From Pseudobacteroides sp. (GTDB lineage Bacteria > Bacillota > Clostridia > Acetivibrionales > DSM-2933): a DNA stretch of 45,343 bases. Below, piece by piece: positions 1 to 8,706 of this stretch. Made by a program: the position numbers and the translations under genes. A model generated the notes under the pieces. The model had not been told where the DNA came from and ran no database searches. It saw only the letters and a program-made list of their open reading frames with translations. The first letter of the stretch is position 1, and the number at the start of each line of letters is the position of its first letter. The stretch covers positions 1 through 45,343 of the forward strand of contig NZ_DATCTU010000097.1 of assembly GCF_036567765.1 (NCBI RefSeq). The letters are read 5' to 3'.

Positions 1-124
1 TATTAATATAATTATCGTAATAAAAATGTTTATATTAATAGTGATTTTATACAAATAATTTTACCATAATAATGTATTATTGGAACCCAAAATTTTATTA
101 TATTTTGTTAAGGGGTATAAGGCA

Positions 125-1684
125 TTGATCAATAAGTTTACAGTTATAATAGCTATATTGTTCCTTATTGCATTAACAAGCTGTGCTGCGTATAATGCTA
201 GGCAGGAAGAAGGGGTGCAGGATAATCGTTTCACAGCTGGGCCTGTTAGGCAAAGTGCTACTTTTATTGCAGGTCCCACAGCCAAGAAGCAGGATCCTAT
301 AAGGGATCTTTTATCTATAGTGGATGATAACCAAAGGCATGGAGAATTTGATGCTGCAAAAAAGCTTATAGCAGGCTATATGGCAAAGAACAAAGCTTTA
401 TTAAGTCAGACAGAAATAAAGCTTTTAAATGATGAGATTGAGAGGAACAGGAGGATTCCGCTGGACTATAAGCTTGACGAAAGTCAGCTTTTTGCAGAAC
501 TCTCAAAAAGCATTAAAGGATTTGGGAAAAATGAGTTTGTAAAGTGGCAAAAAGAAGGCAGATTTGACATAAAAACTGTCAATGGTCAAAAGAGATTTAT
601 GAATTCAAGCAAGAGTAATCTGTTTTTTAGGTATCCTGAGCTCAATGCAAGAAGAATTGATTATAACAATAACATCAATTTTGCCAATGAAGTTTATAAT
701 ACCATAATCAAAATAAAAACCACAAAGGCCGGGAGTGATGGTGTTGTAAGAGCTCCGTATAAAATGCAGATAAGCCACAGCTTGACTTTAAACAAAGGTC
801 TTGTGAACAAAGGTGCGAAACTTTCCTGCTGGATTCCTTTTCCAATTGCATTTGAAAGTCAGAATAATATTAAGCTAATAAGATCCTCATATCCGGTTAA
901 ATCAATCGATAGTGAAAAAAGCCCCATCAGATCGGCTTTTTTTGAGATAACTACCTCCAATGACAACCCGGGCCCGTTTGAAGTTGAGTACAGCTATACT
1001 TCCTACAGCAATTACAGAAAGGTAGACCCGTTAAAGGTAGGTAAATATAATGTAAATAGTGATGTTTATAAAAAATACACCAGGGAAGAGCCGCATATTA
1101 CATTCAGTAATAAAATCACCAGGCAGGTAGATAAGATTATTGGAAGTGAAACCAACCCGTATATAAAAGCAAAGAAAATATATAACTGGATTTGTGACAA
1201 CATTAAATATAGTTATTGCGTGGAGTACTCCACGCTAAGAAACATAAGCGAGTATACATTGGAAAAGGGTTATGGAGATTGCGGGCAGCAGGCCATGCTG
1301 TTTATAAGCATGTGCCGAAGTGAAGGTATACCTGCTCGCTGGCAGTCAGGCTTAGCAGCTTATAACACCAGACAGTTTATTCATGACTGGGCTGAAACCT
1401 ACATTGAACCATATGGATGGATTCCCGTTGACACTTATATGGGAGTATATTTTACATCCGTATCCAAAGTCTTGGGGAGCAAAAAAAGCAATGAAATAAG
1501 AGATTTTTATTTCGGCAATATGGATTACTTCAGGATGGTAGCAAATAAAGGGCATTCCATTGAATTAAAACCGGATAAAAAATACTTGAGATCTGATGCA
1601 GTTGACTTCCAAAGGGGAGAGATAGAAAGCGGCAGAAATTTTTATTTTGATGAATGGAAATATAAATTTAAAGTGATAAAGTGA
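125..1684 (+). CDS. Transglutaminase-like lipoprotein
   Basis: This is a 519-residue exported lipoprotein with a transglutaminase-like (papain-fold) domain in its C-terminal half. I chose the TTG at 125 because AAGGGG lies 9 bases upstream (110-115). The product then opens MINKFTVIIAILFLIALTSC, a short hydrophobic signal ending in the lipobox LTSC; an upstream TTG at 80 would add 15 residues. The catalytic triad is visible: Cys386 in GDCGQQA, His420 in HDW and Asp436 in PVDT. The domain is preceded by AKKIYNWICDNIKYSY, the usual helix and strand before the Cys loop. Roughly 300 N-terminal residues are not assigned to a family. Members of this superfamily act as proteases, amidases or peptide cross-linkers, and the substrate here is unknown. 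It is probably anchored to the outer face of the membrane. The next gene is convergent. Confidence 0.8.
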   Translation: MINKFTVIIAILFLIALTSCAAYNARQEEGVQDNRFTAGPVRQSATFIAGPTAKKQDPIRDLLSIVDDNQRHGEFDAAKKLIAGYMAKNKALLSQTEIKLLNDEIERNRRIPLDYKLDESQLFAELSKSIKGFGKNEFVKWQKEGRFDIKTVNGQKRFMNSSKSNLFFRYPELNARRIDYNNNINFANEVYNTIIKIKTTKAGSDGVVRAPYKMQISHSLTLNKGLVNKGAKLSCWIPFPIAFESQNNIKLIRSSYPVKSIDSEKSPIRSAFFEITTSNDNPGPFEVEYSYTSYSNYRKVDPLKVGKYNVNSDVYKKYTREEPHITFSNKITRQVDKIIGSETNPYIKAKKIYNWICDNIKYSYCVEYSTLRNISEYTLEKGYGDCGQQAMLFISMCRSEGIPARWQSGLAAYNTRQFIHDWAETYIEPYGWIPVDTYMGVYFTSVSKVLGSKKSNEIRDFYFGNMDYFRMVANKGHSIELKPDKKYLRSDAVDFQRGEIESGRNFYFDEWKYKFKVIK

Positions 1685-1745
1685 TGCTTATGATCTTCCT
1701 TCTATAGAATATATAAACATTCTATTACTGTTATTGCTTTATATA

Positions 1746-2699
1746 TTACAGGAATTCATAACTGCCTTTCCAGTTTGTGGATTGGCCTTTTGTAATCTTT
1801 TTATTCTTTCCGTTAACAAGGTTGAAGTATACCTTGCCATACGACTCCATAAAGATTGCCGGTAGCTCAGGAGATAGATTGCCAAGTTTACCGAGTCCTA
1901 CACTGCTATCTATTTTTGCCCTAAGCTTATATGCATTGCTTGAGGAGGCTATAACATAAGAATTTGCAGTTGATTTTTTAGCAGGACCGGAATCGGAATA
2001 TTTGCCGTAACTACCTGTTTTACCGTTACTGTACTGAATTTTGCCCTTCCATGAATTTACCTGAGCCTGCAGCCCGTAGTATCTTTCCAGCAAGACGTCT
2101 TCTAGGGCAGTAGTAGTAATGGATATCCCCACTTTTTTTGGTGTGAAGCTGTATTTTACTACTTCCTTTAAAACGAAGGTCCCCTTTTTTTTAGTGTTAT
2201 AGGCTTGAATGAGATTTATCACTGTAACCTCTGCGTTTCCATAGTAAGACTTATTTTTAGTAATAGCCTTTCCGTTTACTTTTACAGAAATGCTGGTTGT
2301 TTTTGCAGTGGCAGCACCTGTGGCATTGCCGTTACTTCCATGCCAGCCTCCTGTGAATGCAGGGTTACTGTCATCTCCTTTGACAAGAGCTTTTACTACA
2401 TATGGGCCTAGCCAATCTGTCTTGGATATTAAAAATGGATTTGATTTGTCGGTAACCCACGGGAAAATTCTTTTGGAATTGCTTGTTGTATAGATGGACT
2501 TGAGATTAAAGGTGTTATTTATCCCACAAGGCCCAAAAATGAGATGCATGTCTACTTTGGAATTGTGCTTGAATGTTATGTAGACATCGGAGCCCTGCCA
2601 CACTATACCCTGTTTAGGAGCGTTCTTGGCCAATACATGGGTGGGTAAAATGCTTGTAATAAAGCAGATAGAAAATATTAAAGTAAAAACCCCTTTCAT
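1746..2699 (-). CDS. Secreted protein of unknown function
   Basis: This 317-residue protein has a clear signal peptide (MKGVFTLIFSICFITSILPTH, then VLAKN with a likely AxA-type cleavage site). The ATG is preceded by GAGGTGA at 7 bases. The mature part is rich in Ser, Thr, Lys, Gly and aromatic residues, has little predicted helix and looks beta-rich. I recognise no family. A Gly/Asn/Ala/Thr-rich stretch (GWHGSNGNATGAATAKTT) may be a loop or linker between two beta domains. It is probably an extracellular or wall-associated protein. It is transcribed alone, convergent with the transglutaminase-like gene and divergent from the M24 peptidase gene. Confidence 0.75.
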   Translation of the reverse strand: MKGVFTLIFSICFITSILPTHVLAKNAPKQGIVWQGSDVYITFKHNSKVDMHLIFGPCGINNTFNLKSIYTTSNSKRIFPWVTDKSNPFLISKTDWLGPYVVKALVKGDDSNPAFTGGWHGSNGNATGAATAKTTSISVKVNGKAITKNKSYYGNAEVTVINLIQAYNTKKKGTFVLKEVVKYSFTPKKVGISITTTALEDVLLERYYGLQAQVNSWKGKIQYSNGKTGSYGKYSDSGPAKKSTANSYVIASSSNAYKLRAKIDSSVGLGKLGNLSPELPAIFMESYGKVYFNLVNGKNKKITKGQSTNWKGSYEFL

Positions 2700-2895
2700 A
2701 CTATTATCACCTCACCTGTTTTAAAAGAACTATTCCATAAGCATGGAAAATAGATTAATATATTATTATAATTATAATGTCGGCTATTTGTAAAATTTGC
2801 ATAACTATGCCATGATCAAATTTTCATTGATGCTTAAATAAAAAGTGTAAAAGATTAAATAACTTTTCATAATATATTAACACAGGAGAAGTAAA

Positions 2896-4092
2896 ATGAA
2901 AACACAAGTACCTCAAAATGAGCTTGAAGTCAGAATGAAGCAATTTAGAGACAGGATGGACAGAGATAAACCCAATTGGGAGATAGCAGTTATTTTCAGC
3001 AAGATAAACCAATATTATTTTACGGGAACAATGCAGGAAGGAATGCTGATAATAGAAAGGAATAATGATGCAGTATATTGGGTAAGAAGAAGCTTTGAAC
3101 GAGCAAAGATGGAGTCGTTATTTCCTTACATAAGGCAGATGGGAAGCTTCAGAGACGCAGCGGGTGCATATGAAAAACTCCCCGATACCGTTTATGTTGA
3201 AACGGAAATTCTTCCGCTGGCTCATTATCAAAGGTTTCAAAAGTACTTTCCCTTTAAGGAATTCAAATCTCTTGATATGCAGATAATGGCTGTGCGAGCA
3301 GTAAAAAGTCAGTACGAGCTGACTTTAATGGAACAAGCAGGCAAAATACATAGAAAAGTCCTGGAAGACAGGGTTCCAAAGCTTCTCAGGGAGGGAATGA
3401 GCGAGGCTGAGATGGCAGTTGAACTTTACTCAGTACTTATTGAAGAGGGCCATCATGGAGTATCCAGATTTAGCATGTTTGACACCGATGTTGGATTAGG
3501 TCATATTTGCTTTGGTGAAAGCTCTTTATATCCCACCTATTTTAATGGTCCTGGAGGGCATGTTGGAATAGGCCCTGCTACTCCCCTTCTAGGGAGCAGG
3601 GAGAGAAAGCTTAAACAAGGTGATCTGGTGTTTATTGATATTGGCTGTGGGGTTGAGGGCTATCACACTGATAAGACCATGACATATATGTTTGGAAAGT
3701 TTTTACCGAAAGATGCTATTAAAGAACATGATAAATGTGTAGACATACAAAATGAAATTGCAAGCCTGTTAAAACCGGGAGAAGTACCAGCTGTTATTTA
3801 CAATACTATCATGGGTAAACTAGATGGTGAACTTCTAAATAACTTTATGGGTTATGGAGAGAGAAGGGTTAAATTCCTTGGACACGGTATAGGTTTGCAG
3901 ATAGATGAATTGCCTGTCATTGCGGAAGGTTTCAATGACCCTTTGACGGAGAATATGGTTTTTGCACTTGAACCCAAGAAAGGCATAAAGGATATTGGAA
4001 TGGTTGGTATTGAAAATACATTTGTAGTTACCCCCGAGGGTGGGAGGTGCATTACTGGAAGCTGCAACGGATTAATAAAGGTAGATTGCTGA
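2896..4092 (+). CDS. M24 family metallopeptidase (Xaa-Pro aminopeptidase-like)
   Basis: This 398-residue cytosolic protein combines a creatinase-type N-terminal domain (about 1-150) with a pita-bread M24 catalytic domain. All five dinuclear metal ligands can be placed: Asp248 (FIDIG), Asp259 (HTDKT), His330 (GHGIG), Glu359 (ALEPK) and Glu373 (GIENT). The family removes N-terminal residues next to proline or hydrolyses related amide and C-N bonds. The length fits short Xaa-Pro dipeptidase/aminopeptidase paralogues, and the exact substrate cannot be told. The ATG follows ACAGGAGAAGTAAA, a strong ribosome-binding site. It appears monocistronic and is followed by a hairpin at 4131-4158. Confidence 0.88.
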   Translation: MKTQVPQNELEVRMKQFRDRMDRDKPNWEIAVIFSKINQYYFTGTMQEGMLIIERNNDAVYWVRRSFERAKMESLFPYIRQMGSFRDAAGAYEKLPDTVYVETEILPLAHYQRFQKYFPFKEFKSLDMQIMAVRAVKSQYELTLMEQAGKIHRKVLEDRVPKLLREGMSEAEMAVELYSVLIEEGHHGVSRFSMFDTDVGLGHICFGESSLYPTYFNGPGGHVGIGPATPLLGSRERKLKQGDLVFIDIGCGVEGYHTDKTMTYMFGKFLPKDAIKEHDKCVDIQNEIASLLKPGEVPAVIYNTIMGKLDGELLNNFMGYGERRVKFLGHGIGLQIDELPVIAEGFNDPLTENMVFALEPKKGIKDIGMVGIENTFVVTPEGGRCITGSCNGLIKVDC

Positions 4093-4130
4093 GGATACAA
4101 GTGATACTTGATTTGGGTGAAAACAAATAA

Positions 4131-4158
4131 GACCTTGGGGACGTTTGTCCTCAAGATC
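4131..4158 (+). terminator. Hairpin downstream of the M24 peptidase gene
   Basis: GACCTTGGGGAC pairs with GTCCTCAAGATC across a GTTT loop, giving 12 pairs with one G-U and one mismatch. The following U-run is weak (CTATTTGC), so this is a plausible but imperfect intrinsic terminator 39 bases after the stop codon. Confidence 0.45.
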
Positions 4159-4386
4159 CTATTTGCAGGATAGCGTTAAAGAAGCACTAAATTTATCTTA
4201 AAGCCTCAAATGCAAGGCACATGAGGATTTAAGCGAAACATAATTTTTACTTTGCGGCAGGTTATCTTCCATATATTGTAGTGGAGGTAACACTACCTGA
4301 AATATACTTTTGACTCATCAGCAATTCATAATATCACAACTGAAAGTATAAATCAATTGCTATGAAGGCGAATACAGGTGAATACT

Positions 4387-5181
4387 ATGATTAAAAGGCG
4401 TTTTTGTTTATTTTTGTCCATTTTAATAATATTTTTTATATCATATGACAATGCACTACTCATTGAAAATGGCAGTGCTAATGATAACATAAATGTTGCA
4501 GCTATAACAAGTACTATGTCTGTATCTGCTAAACCAAGTGCAATTCTAGCGGCTATACCTACTATAGCTATATCCAAAACGCCTATACCTAATACACCCA
4601 CGCCTTCAACCAAAACCAAGGAAAAAATAAAGGAAGTTAAAGGGTTAGTTGAGCTTTTAAAGCTTGATAACACATTTGTTATTGATATAAAATATGCAAC
4701 AAAAGACAATTTTACAAAGAAAATAATATATCCATCTGCCAAGTGTATCATCAACAAAAATACTGCTGCAAAACTTATTAAGGCCAATAATGAGTTTAAA
4801 AAAATGGGATACAGAATAAAAATTTATGATGCATACAGGCCTCACTCAGCTCAGAAGGTATTATGGGATGCAGCATCGGACAAATCATTTGTTGCAGATC
4901 CCAAAAAGGGCTCCAATCACAACAGAGGTGCGGCAGTAGATGTGACTCTGGTGGATAAGTACGGGAAAGAAGTGAGAATGCCTTCAGGATATGATGAATT
5001 TACAAAGAGGGCAAAATTGGATTATAAAGATTGCCCCAAGGAACAAATTAATAACCGGGAGTTATTAGGCAGAGTTATGGTTAAATATGGATTCAAGAGA
5101 ATAAGAAGCGAGTGGTGGCACTTTGATGATTCCGATGCTAAGAAATATCAGGTCCTTGATATTTCATTTAGTAACTTCTAA
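4387..5181 (+). CDS. M15D (VanX-like) D-Ala-D-Ala dipeptidase, exported
   Basis: This 264-residue protein has an N-terminal hydrophobic signal or anchor (MIKRRFCLFLSILIIFFIS) and a short Thr/Pro-rich linker (TPIPNTPTPSTKTK). The rest is a VanX-type M15 peptidase domain. The zinc-binding signature SNHNRGAAVDVT supplies His178 and Asp185, and EWWHF supplies the catalytic Glu242 and zinc ligand His245. The upstream FVIDIKYAT and YDAYRPHSAQ blocks are typical of VanX/DdpX enzymes. Known relatives hydrolyse D-Ala-D-Ala or related D,D-peptide bonds. With a signal sequence and no vanHA neighbours, a role in peptidoglycan turnover is more likely than vancomycin resistance. I prefer the ATG at 4387 (AGGTGA 6 bases upstream) over the in-frame GTG at 4378. 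Confidence 0.85.
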   Translation: MIKRRFCLFLSILIIFFISYDNALLIENGSANDNINVAAITSTMSVSAKPSAILAAIPTIAISKTPIPNTPTPSTKTKEKIKEVKGLVELLKLDNTFVIDIKYATKDNFTKKIIYPSAKCIINKNTAAKLIKANNEFKKMGYRIKIYDAYRPHSAQKVLWDAASDKSFVADPKKGSNHNRGAAVDVTLVDKYGKEVRMPSGYDEFTKRAKLDYKDCPKEQINNRELLGRVMVKYGFKRIRSEWWHFDDSDAKKYQVLDISFSNF

Positions 5182-5248
5182 AATTAGTAATTATTTTCTA
5201 CTAAAAACAAATAAATGGAATAAAAAGTATATAATAATAATAATTGTA

Positions 5249-5277
5249 TTGACATGTATAAAATGTTATTTTAAAAT
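5249..5277 (+). promoter_or_regulatory. Sigma-A promoter upstream of the Spo0E-like gene
   Basis: TTGACA (5249-5254), 17 bases, TAAAAT (5272-5277). This is a near-consensus vegetative promoter 157 bases before the ATG at 5434, so it predicts a 5' leader of roughly 150 bases. Confidence 0.65.
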
Positions 5278-5433
5278 ATGTATGTGTTAAACATTTACAA
5301 TTTAACTTCGAATGTTAAGTATATATGCAAATAAATGTATTAATTATGTGGGATTACTTAAATAAAAAGGAATTGCTTTTAAAAACATTCCTTAAAATAT
5401 AATTTTAATATTAAGTTTATTATGGGGGTGACT

Positions 5434-5583
5434 ATGTTTGAACAACTAGAAGACCTAAGAAGCAAGCTTCATGAGGTTATGGAGTCAGGAAGTACAGAAG
5501 ACATTTTAAGAGTAAGTCAGGAATTAGATGTTCTGATAATGATTTATACTCAAAAGAGCTTGGAAAACAGGGTATCAGATTAA
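5434..5583 (+). CDS. Spo0E-like aspartyl-phosphate phosphatase (small)
   Basis: This is a 49-residue open frame, MFEQLEDLRSKLHEVMESGS and onward, ending in NRVSD. It has the helix-loop-helix length and the SQELD signature (residues 28-32) of Spo0E-family phosphatases, which dephosphorylate Spo0A~P and delay sporulation. A strong ribosome-binding site (GGGGGTGA) sits 3-4 bases before the ATG, a consensus promoter lies upstream, and a stable structured terminator follows. The gene is short enough to be missed by automated callers. The call rests on the motif, length and helical heptads; the family is small and divergent, so I am fairly but not fully sure. Confidence 0.78.
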   Translation: MFEQLEDLRSKLHEVMESGSTEDILRVSQELDVLIMIYTQKSLENRVSD

Positions 5584-5598
5584 TTAACTATTGATAAG

Positions 5599-5690
5599 GC
5601 ACTTTAGACTTTGTTCTTCAGTTGATAGGCAGTCCCAAGGCAGGGCATAAGCAACTGGTTATTTTAAGGTTTAAAGTGCTTTATTTTTAA
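5599..5690 (+). terminator. Long structured terminator or RNA element after the Spo0E-like gene
   Basis: An outer stem of 14 pairs (GCACTTTAGACTTT at 5599-5612 with AAGGTTTAAAGTGC at 5666-5679, two G-U pairs) is followed by TTTATTTTTAA. Inside it is a second stem, CAGTTG (5619-5624) with CAACTG (5652-5657), and a possible CCC/GGG pair around AAGGCA. The loop is longer than in a simple terminator, so it may be a structured RNA that ends in the terminator. Confidence 0.6.
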
Positions 5691-5708
5691 TAAAAAATAC
5701 TATTTTTA

Positions 5709-5737
5709 TTGACAAAAATTTGGCAATTCAATAAAAT
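5709..5737 (+). promoter_or_regulatory. Sigma-A promoter of the 62-residue gene
   Basis: TTGACA (5709-5714), 17 bases, TAAAAT (5732-5737). Transcription would start near 5744, about 40 bases before the ATG at 5786. It follows directly on the preceding terminator, so the two small genes are separate transcription units. Confidence 0.7.
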
Positions 5738-5785
5738 AGTCGTGTAAGTCATGTAAGTACTATAATTCAATGGAGAGAGGTAACT

Positions 5786-5974
5786 ATGGATATTGAACTT
5801 GAATTAGTTAAATTGTGCAATGAGTTTCTTGTCTATGTGAATGAACTGTATGAGGATGACAGCATTGATGGTGAAATGTTAAATAAAATGAGTGGAAGCA
5901 AAATGCAGTTTTTGCAATCCTATAAGGATAAATTAAGCTCATTTCCAAATGTTATTACAGCACAGATAATCTAG
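5786..5974 (+). CDS. Small acidic protein of unknown function
   Basis: This 62-residue protein, beginning MDIELELVKLCNEFLVYVNE, is predicted to be mostly helical and acidic. It has no signal sequence, membrane segment or Cys pair. Support for a real gene comes from a consensus promoter at 5709-5737, a GGAGAGAGG ribosome-binding site and a clean stop. Its position beside the Spo0E-like gene hints at a regulatory role, but I recognise no family. Confidence 0.6.
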   Translation: MDIELELVKLCNEFLVYVNELYEDDSIDGEMLNKMSGSKMQFLQSYKDKLSSFPNVITAQII

Positions 5975-6222
5975 TATGCTATAACCTGCTTTTTAATCTT
6001 AACTGCACAAACATTATTCAAATCTTAACTGATTATCAGTATATGAAACTGCAGCAAAAAAATTAAAATATTGGAACTTTTAAAAACTAAACTCGTCTAA
6101 ATATAACAGTATCAATTAATGCTTTTTATTTTAGGCTTATTTTTGTTGTCGTTTTATAGATTGGGATAGCAGATTAAGTCTAAATTAACTGGCATAATAG
6201 AAAAAATTAAGGAGGTTATTGT

Positions 6223-8064
6223 ATGTTCAAGAGGTTTAGTAGTTTGCTAATGTTAGTACTATGTTTTACTCTGGTTTTAAGCAGCAGTGTTGTGCCATCA
6301 TTTGCAGCAGTAAAAGGGGCAGCTTCAAAAGCAGCAGTAACAAAGGTTAAGGCTACACCAAAACCTACACCGACAAAGGCAGTAAGTCAAACAGTTACAG
6401 TTCAAGGTACAATCAAGGTAAGCCAGGTCCAAAGCCGACAGTTGACTCTTGTCACAGAAAAGAAGGAAATATACAACTTGATAGGAGCTACCTCAGGGCT
6501 TGAAAAATGCGTTGACAAGAATGTTGCTGTAACAGGCGTAATGAGGAAAGGAATTATATCAGGACAAGTTGGCATACTCCTGGAAGTAAAATCATTTAGG
6601 ATTATTTCCACCCCTCCTATAGTTGTACCTACTCCTGTACAGGAAAAAATCTTGGGAACATTGAAGGTTGATAAGTCAGAGACCGGATATTCATTTAGTT
6701 TGGCAGCAGAGGATATCTCCTACAGCCTTACCGGAAACACAAAGGGTATGGAAGAATTGGATGGTGCTCAGGTTGTAGTGTATGGAACTCAAAGCATGCT
6801 CGCAATATATCCTCCTATATTTATTGTGGACAGCTACACAGTGATTAGCAGGCCTACAGCCACTAGTGTACCGACAGCTGTGCCGTTAACAATTTTAAAG
6901 GGTACTCTCGATGTAAGCAAGTATGAGGACCCTGCTACCGATATTGGTGTATCGTATAAAATTTCACTAAAAACCCAGGATGGCCTATTATATACCCTTA
7001 ATGGAAAAACTGAGGGAATGGAGAGGTATAATGGATATTTGGTTGAGGTTGCAGGTACTATAAGTATGCTTAAGATCTACCCACCAATTTTTATAGTAGA
7101 ATTCTACAAGATTATTGTAGAGCCAACCGTTACACCAAATTATGACGTTCTCCAGGGAACTTTAAAGGTTATAATAAATGCACCTGTTAGTACTTCTGAT
7201 TCGTTGGTGCCATCGCAGCAATACAAGTACCTTTTGGGTACTAAAGGCGGAGTTTACGAATTGATTGGAAGCACAAGAGGATTAGAAAAATATAACGGAA
7301 TGGAAGTTGAGGTAAAGGGAAACCATGTTATGACGCTGCTTTCTGTAGAAACACCTTTGTTCAGTGTTGTATCATACAGGTTGATAAGTGAGCCTGCACC
7401 TGTACCTACTACGGAACCGGTTTATGATGTACTTCAGGGAACTCTTAAGCTGGTTGACATAATGACAACAGAGTCATCAAAATTGCCTTATCAGTACCAA
7501 TTGAGTACTAAAAACGGAGTTTATCAGCTAATAGGTAACACAACCGGGCTAGAAAAGTATAACGGAATGGAAGTTGAGGTAAAGGGAAGTTATGTTATGA
7601 CAATACTCCCAATACTGCCCACAGAGCTGCCTTTGTTTAGTGTTGTATCATACAGGTTGATAAATGAGCCTACACCTGCTCCTTCAGGTATAGTACATAA
7701 CATAATTTCCGATAGGCCGCTTTACAGTTGGGGACCGGTTGACGGGGAAGTTAAGGTTCTCGATGGAAAATGCGTTATAAGTTGGATGGAGGGCACCAAT
7801 AATGCTGTTTTCAAGGCAAAACTGACTGTTCTTAAAGACATTCAGAAGGCTGATTATGAATATGAACTGGTAGTGGCAAAAACTTCAGACAAAGATTCCA
7901 TAACAGGAATATTTAATATAAGAAAAGATGGCGTAGTTATTGCTAAAGAGATTCCTGGAAAGGTTTATGGAATAAGCGGACCTGCAGGGGAATACTTTAA
8001 GTTTTATTCAGAAGATACCAGCTGGCATTTGAGTGCTTATATAACAAGCAGGGTAGATTTCTAA
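6223..8064 (+). CDS. Secreted protein with five repeated beta-rich (OB-like) modules
   Basis: This 613-residue protein has a signal peptide (MFKRFSSLLMLVLCFTLVLS, then SSVVPSFAA) and a Thr/Pro/Lys linker. Five tandem modules of roughly 75-100 residues follow, with the pattern L-x-G-T-L-x-V, Y-x-L-x-G-x-T-x-G-(L/M)-E, VEV-x-G and a final F-x-V-x-S-Y-x-(L/I)-I. They are separated by Pro-Thr linkers. The C-terminal 130 residues form a different domain (from about IISDRPLYSWGP). The strand pattern would suit an OB-like fold, which is an inference. Modules 4 and 5 are the most alike and share an exact 30-base stretch (7291-7320 and 7558-7587), so they duplicated recently. The ATG follows AAGGAGG. 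It is probably a cell-surface or extracellular protein with an unknown ligand. Confidence 0.8.
   Translation: MFKRFSSLLMLVLCFTLVLSSSVVPSFAAVKGAASKAAVTKVKATPKPTPTKAVSQTVTVQGTIKVSQVQSRQLTLVTEKKEIYNLIGATSGLEKCVDKNVAVTGVMRKGIISGQVGILLEVKSFRIISTPPIVVPTPVQEKILGTLKVDKSETGYSFSLAAEDISYSLTGNTKGMEELDGAQVVVYGTQSMLAIYPPIFIVDSYTVISRPTATSVPTAVPLTILKGTLDVSKYEDPATDIGVSYKISLKTQDGLLYTLNGKTEGMERYNGYLVEVAGTISMLKIYPPIFIVEFYKIIVEPTVTPNYDVLQGTLKVIINAPVSTSDSLVPSQQYKYLLGTKGGVYELIGSTRGLEKYNGMEVEVKGNHVMTLLSVETPLFSVVSYRLISEPAPVPTTEPVYDVLQGTLKLVDIMTTESSKLPYQYQLSTKNGVYQLIGNTTGLEKYNGMEVEVKGSYVMTILPILPTELPLFSVVSYRLINEPTPAPSGIVHNIISDRPLYSWGPVDGEVKVLDGKCVISWMEGTNNAVFKAKLTVLKDIQKADYEYELVVAKTSDKDSITGIFNIRKDGVVIAKEIPGKVYGISGPAGEYFKFYSEDTSWHLSAYITSRVDF
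7291..7587 (+). repeat. Exact 30-base repeat inside the module gene
   Basis: The bases at 7291-7320 recur exactly at 7558-7587. Both copies encode YNGMEVEVKG and lie at the same place in modules 4 and 5 of the secreted repeat protein. This marks a recent internal duplication. Confidence 0.85.
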
Positions 8065-8507
8065 AATAAAATCTTGTAAAGGGCTTTCGCAGCTGCACCA
8101 TTGTGCTGTACTGCGAAAGCCCTTTTTATAGCCAAAGGGATCTCCCTATAATTTTCTTTGTTAATATTATCGACTGCCCCCGCTGTAAATGAGTCAAGAA
8201 TAATGTCATCATCTTTTAGAGAGGTAAGCATTATTACTTTTGTATTTTTAATCTCCGCAACATCCATTGCTGCGTAAATGCCTTCACAGCGGTTGATTAT
8301 ATTATCAGTGCTTATGGATATCTTAATAATCTGATTTTTTAAAGTATGATTAAAAATTGCGGTGCCGGAGAAAATATTGCTTAAAACCGAAAATAGAAAT
8401 TGCTTTTCAACTTTGATTTTAACCCCCATAACGCCGTATTTGAATGAGAAATAAAGAAAGAACAAAAAGGTAAGAAAAATTGTAATCAATGTTATTACAA
8501 GCGTCAT
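8061..8507 (-). CDS. Membrane protein with a degenerate receiver-like domain
   Basis: This 148-residue protein has an N-terminal membrane segment (LVITLITIFLTFLFFLYFSF) followed by a region that reads like the second half of a response-regulator receiver: TKVIMLTSLKDDDIILDSF, TAGAVDNINKENYREIPLAI. The usual switch residue region (MLTS) and the conserved Lys (NKEN) are present, but no acidic pocket or clear phospho-acceptor Asp can be found. TAGGAGA precedes the ATG at 7 bases, so translation is likely. The stop codon overlaps the stop of the convergent gene, and the last 16 or so codons are encoded by that gene's terminator hairpin. It may be a decayed response regulator or a small regulatory membrane protein. 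Confidence 0.6.
   Translation of the reverse strand: MTLVITLITIFLTFLFFLYFSFKYGVMGVKIKVEKQFLFSVLSNIFSGTAIFNHTLKNQIIKISISTDNIINRCEGIYAAMDVAEIKNTKVIMLTSLKDDDIILDSFTAGAVDNINKENYREIPLAIKRAFAVQHNGAAAKALYKILF
8078..8127 (+). terminator. Strong intrinsic terminator after the module gene
   Basis: AAAGGGCTTTCGCAG (8078-8092) pairs perfectly with CTGCGAAAGCCCTTT (8111-8125) and a T-run follows. It lies 14 bases after the stop codon and is also inside the last codons of the convergent gene on the other strand. Confidence 0.92.
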
Positions 8508-8632
8508 ACATATGTCTCCTAATAAGCATAGTAGAGAGTAGTATTATAGACATTATTAAAGTGGTTTCTGAGCACTAAATTATAGGAATAGAACTTTTGT
8601 TTTAGAAATTATAGAATATAAAAATTGCTTAG

Positions 8633-8670
8633 ATACCGAACTGTATATAATTAGTTTTACAGTTCGGTAT
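8633..8670 (-). terminator. Perfect hairpin downstream of the helicase gene
   Basis: ATACCGAACTGT (8633-8644) pairs perfectly with ACAGTTCGGTAT (8659-8670) over a 14-base loop. It lies 37 bases beyond the stop of the minus-strand helicase gene. The flanks are AT-rich but the U-run is broken, so it may act in both directions. Confidence 0.7.
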
Positions 8671-8706
8671 TTAAAACGAAGTGAAATGAGGGTTTTAATT
8701 AAAGGA

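Noticed and set aside
4387..5181. Vancomycin-resistance vanX
   Set aside because: There is no vanH, vanA or two-component regulator nearby, and the protein is exported.
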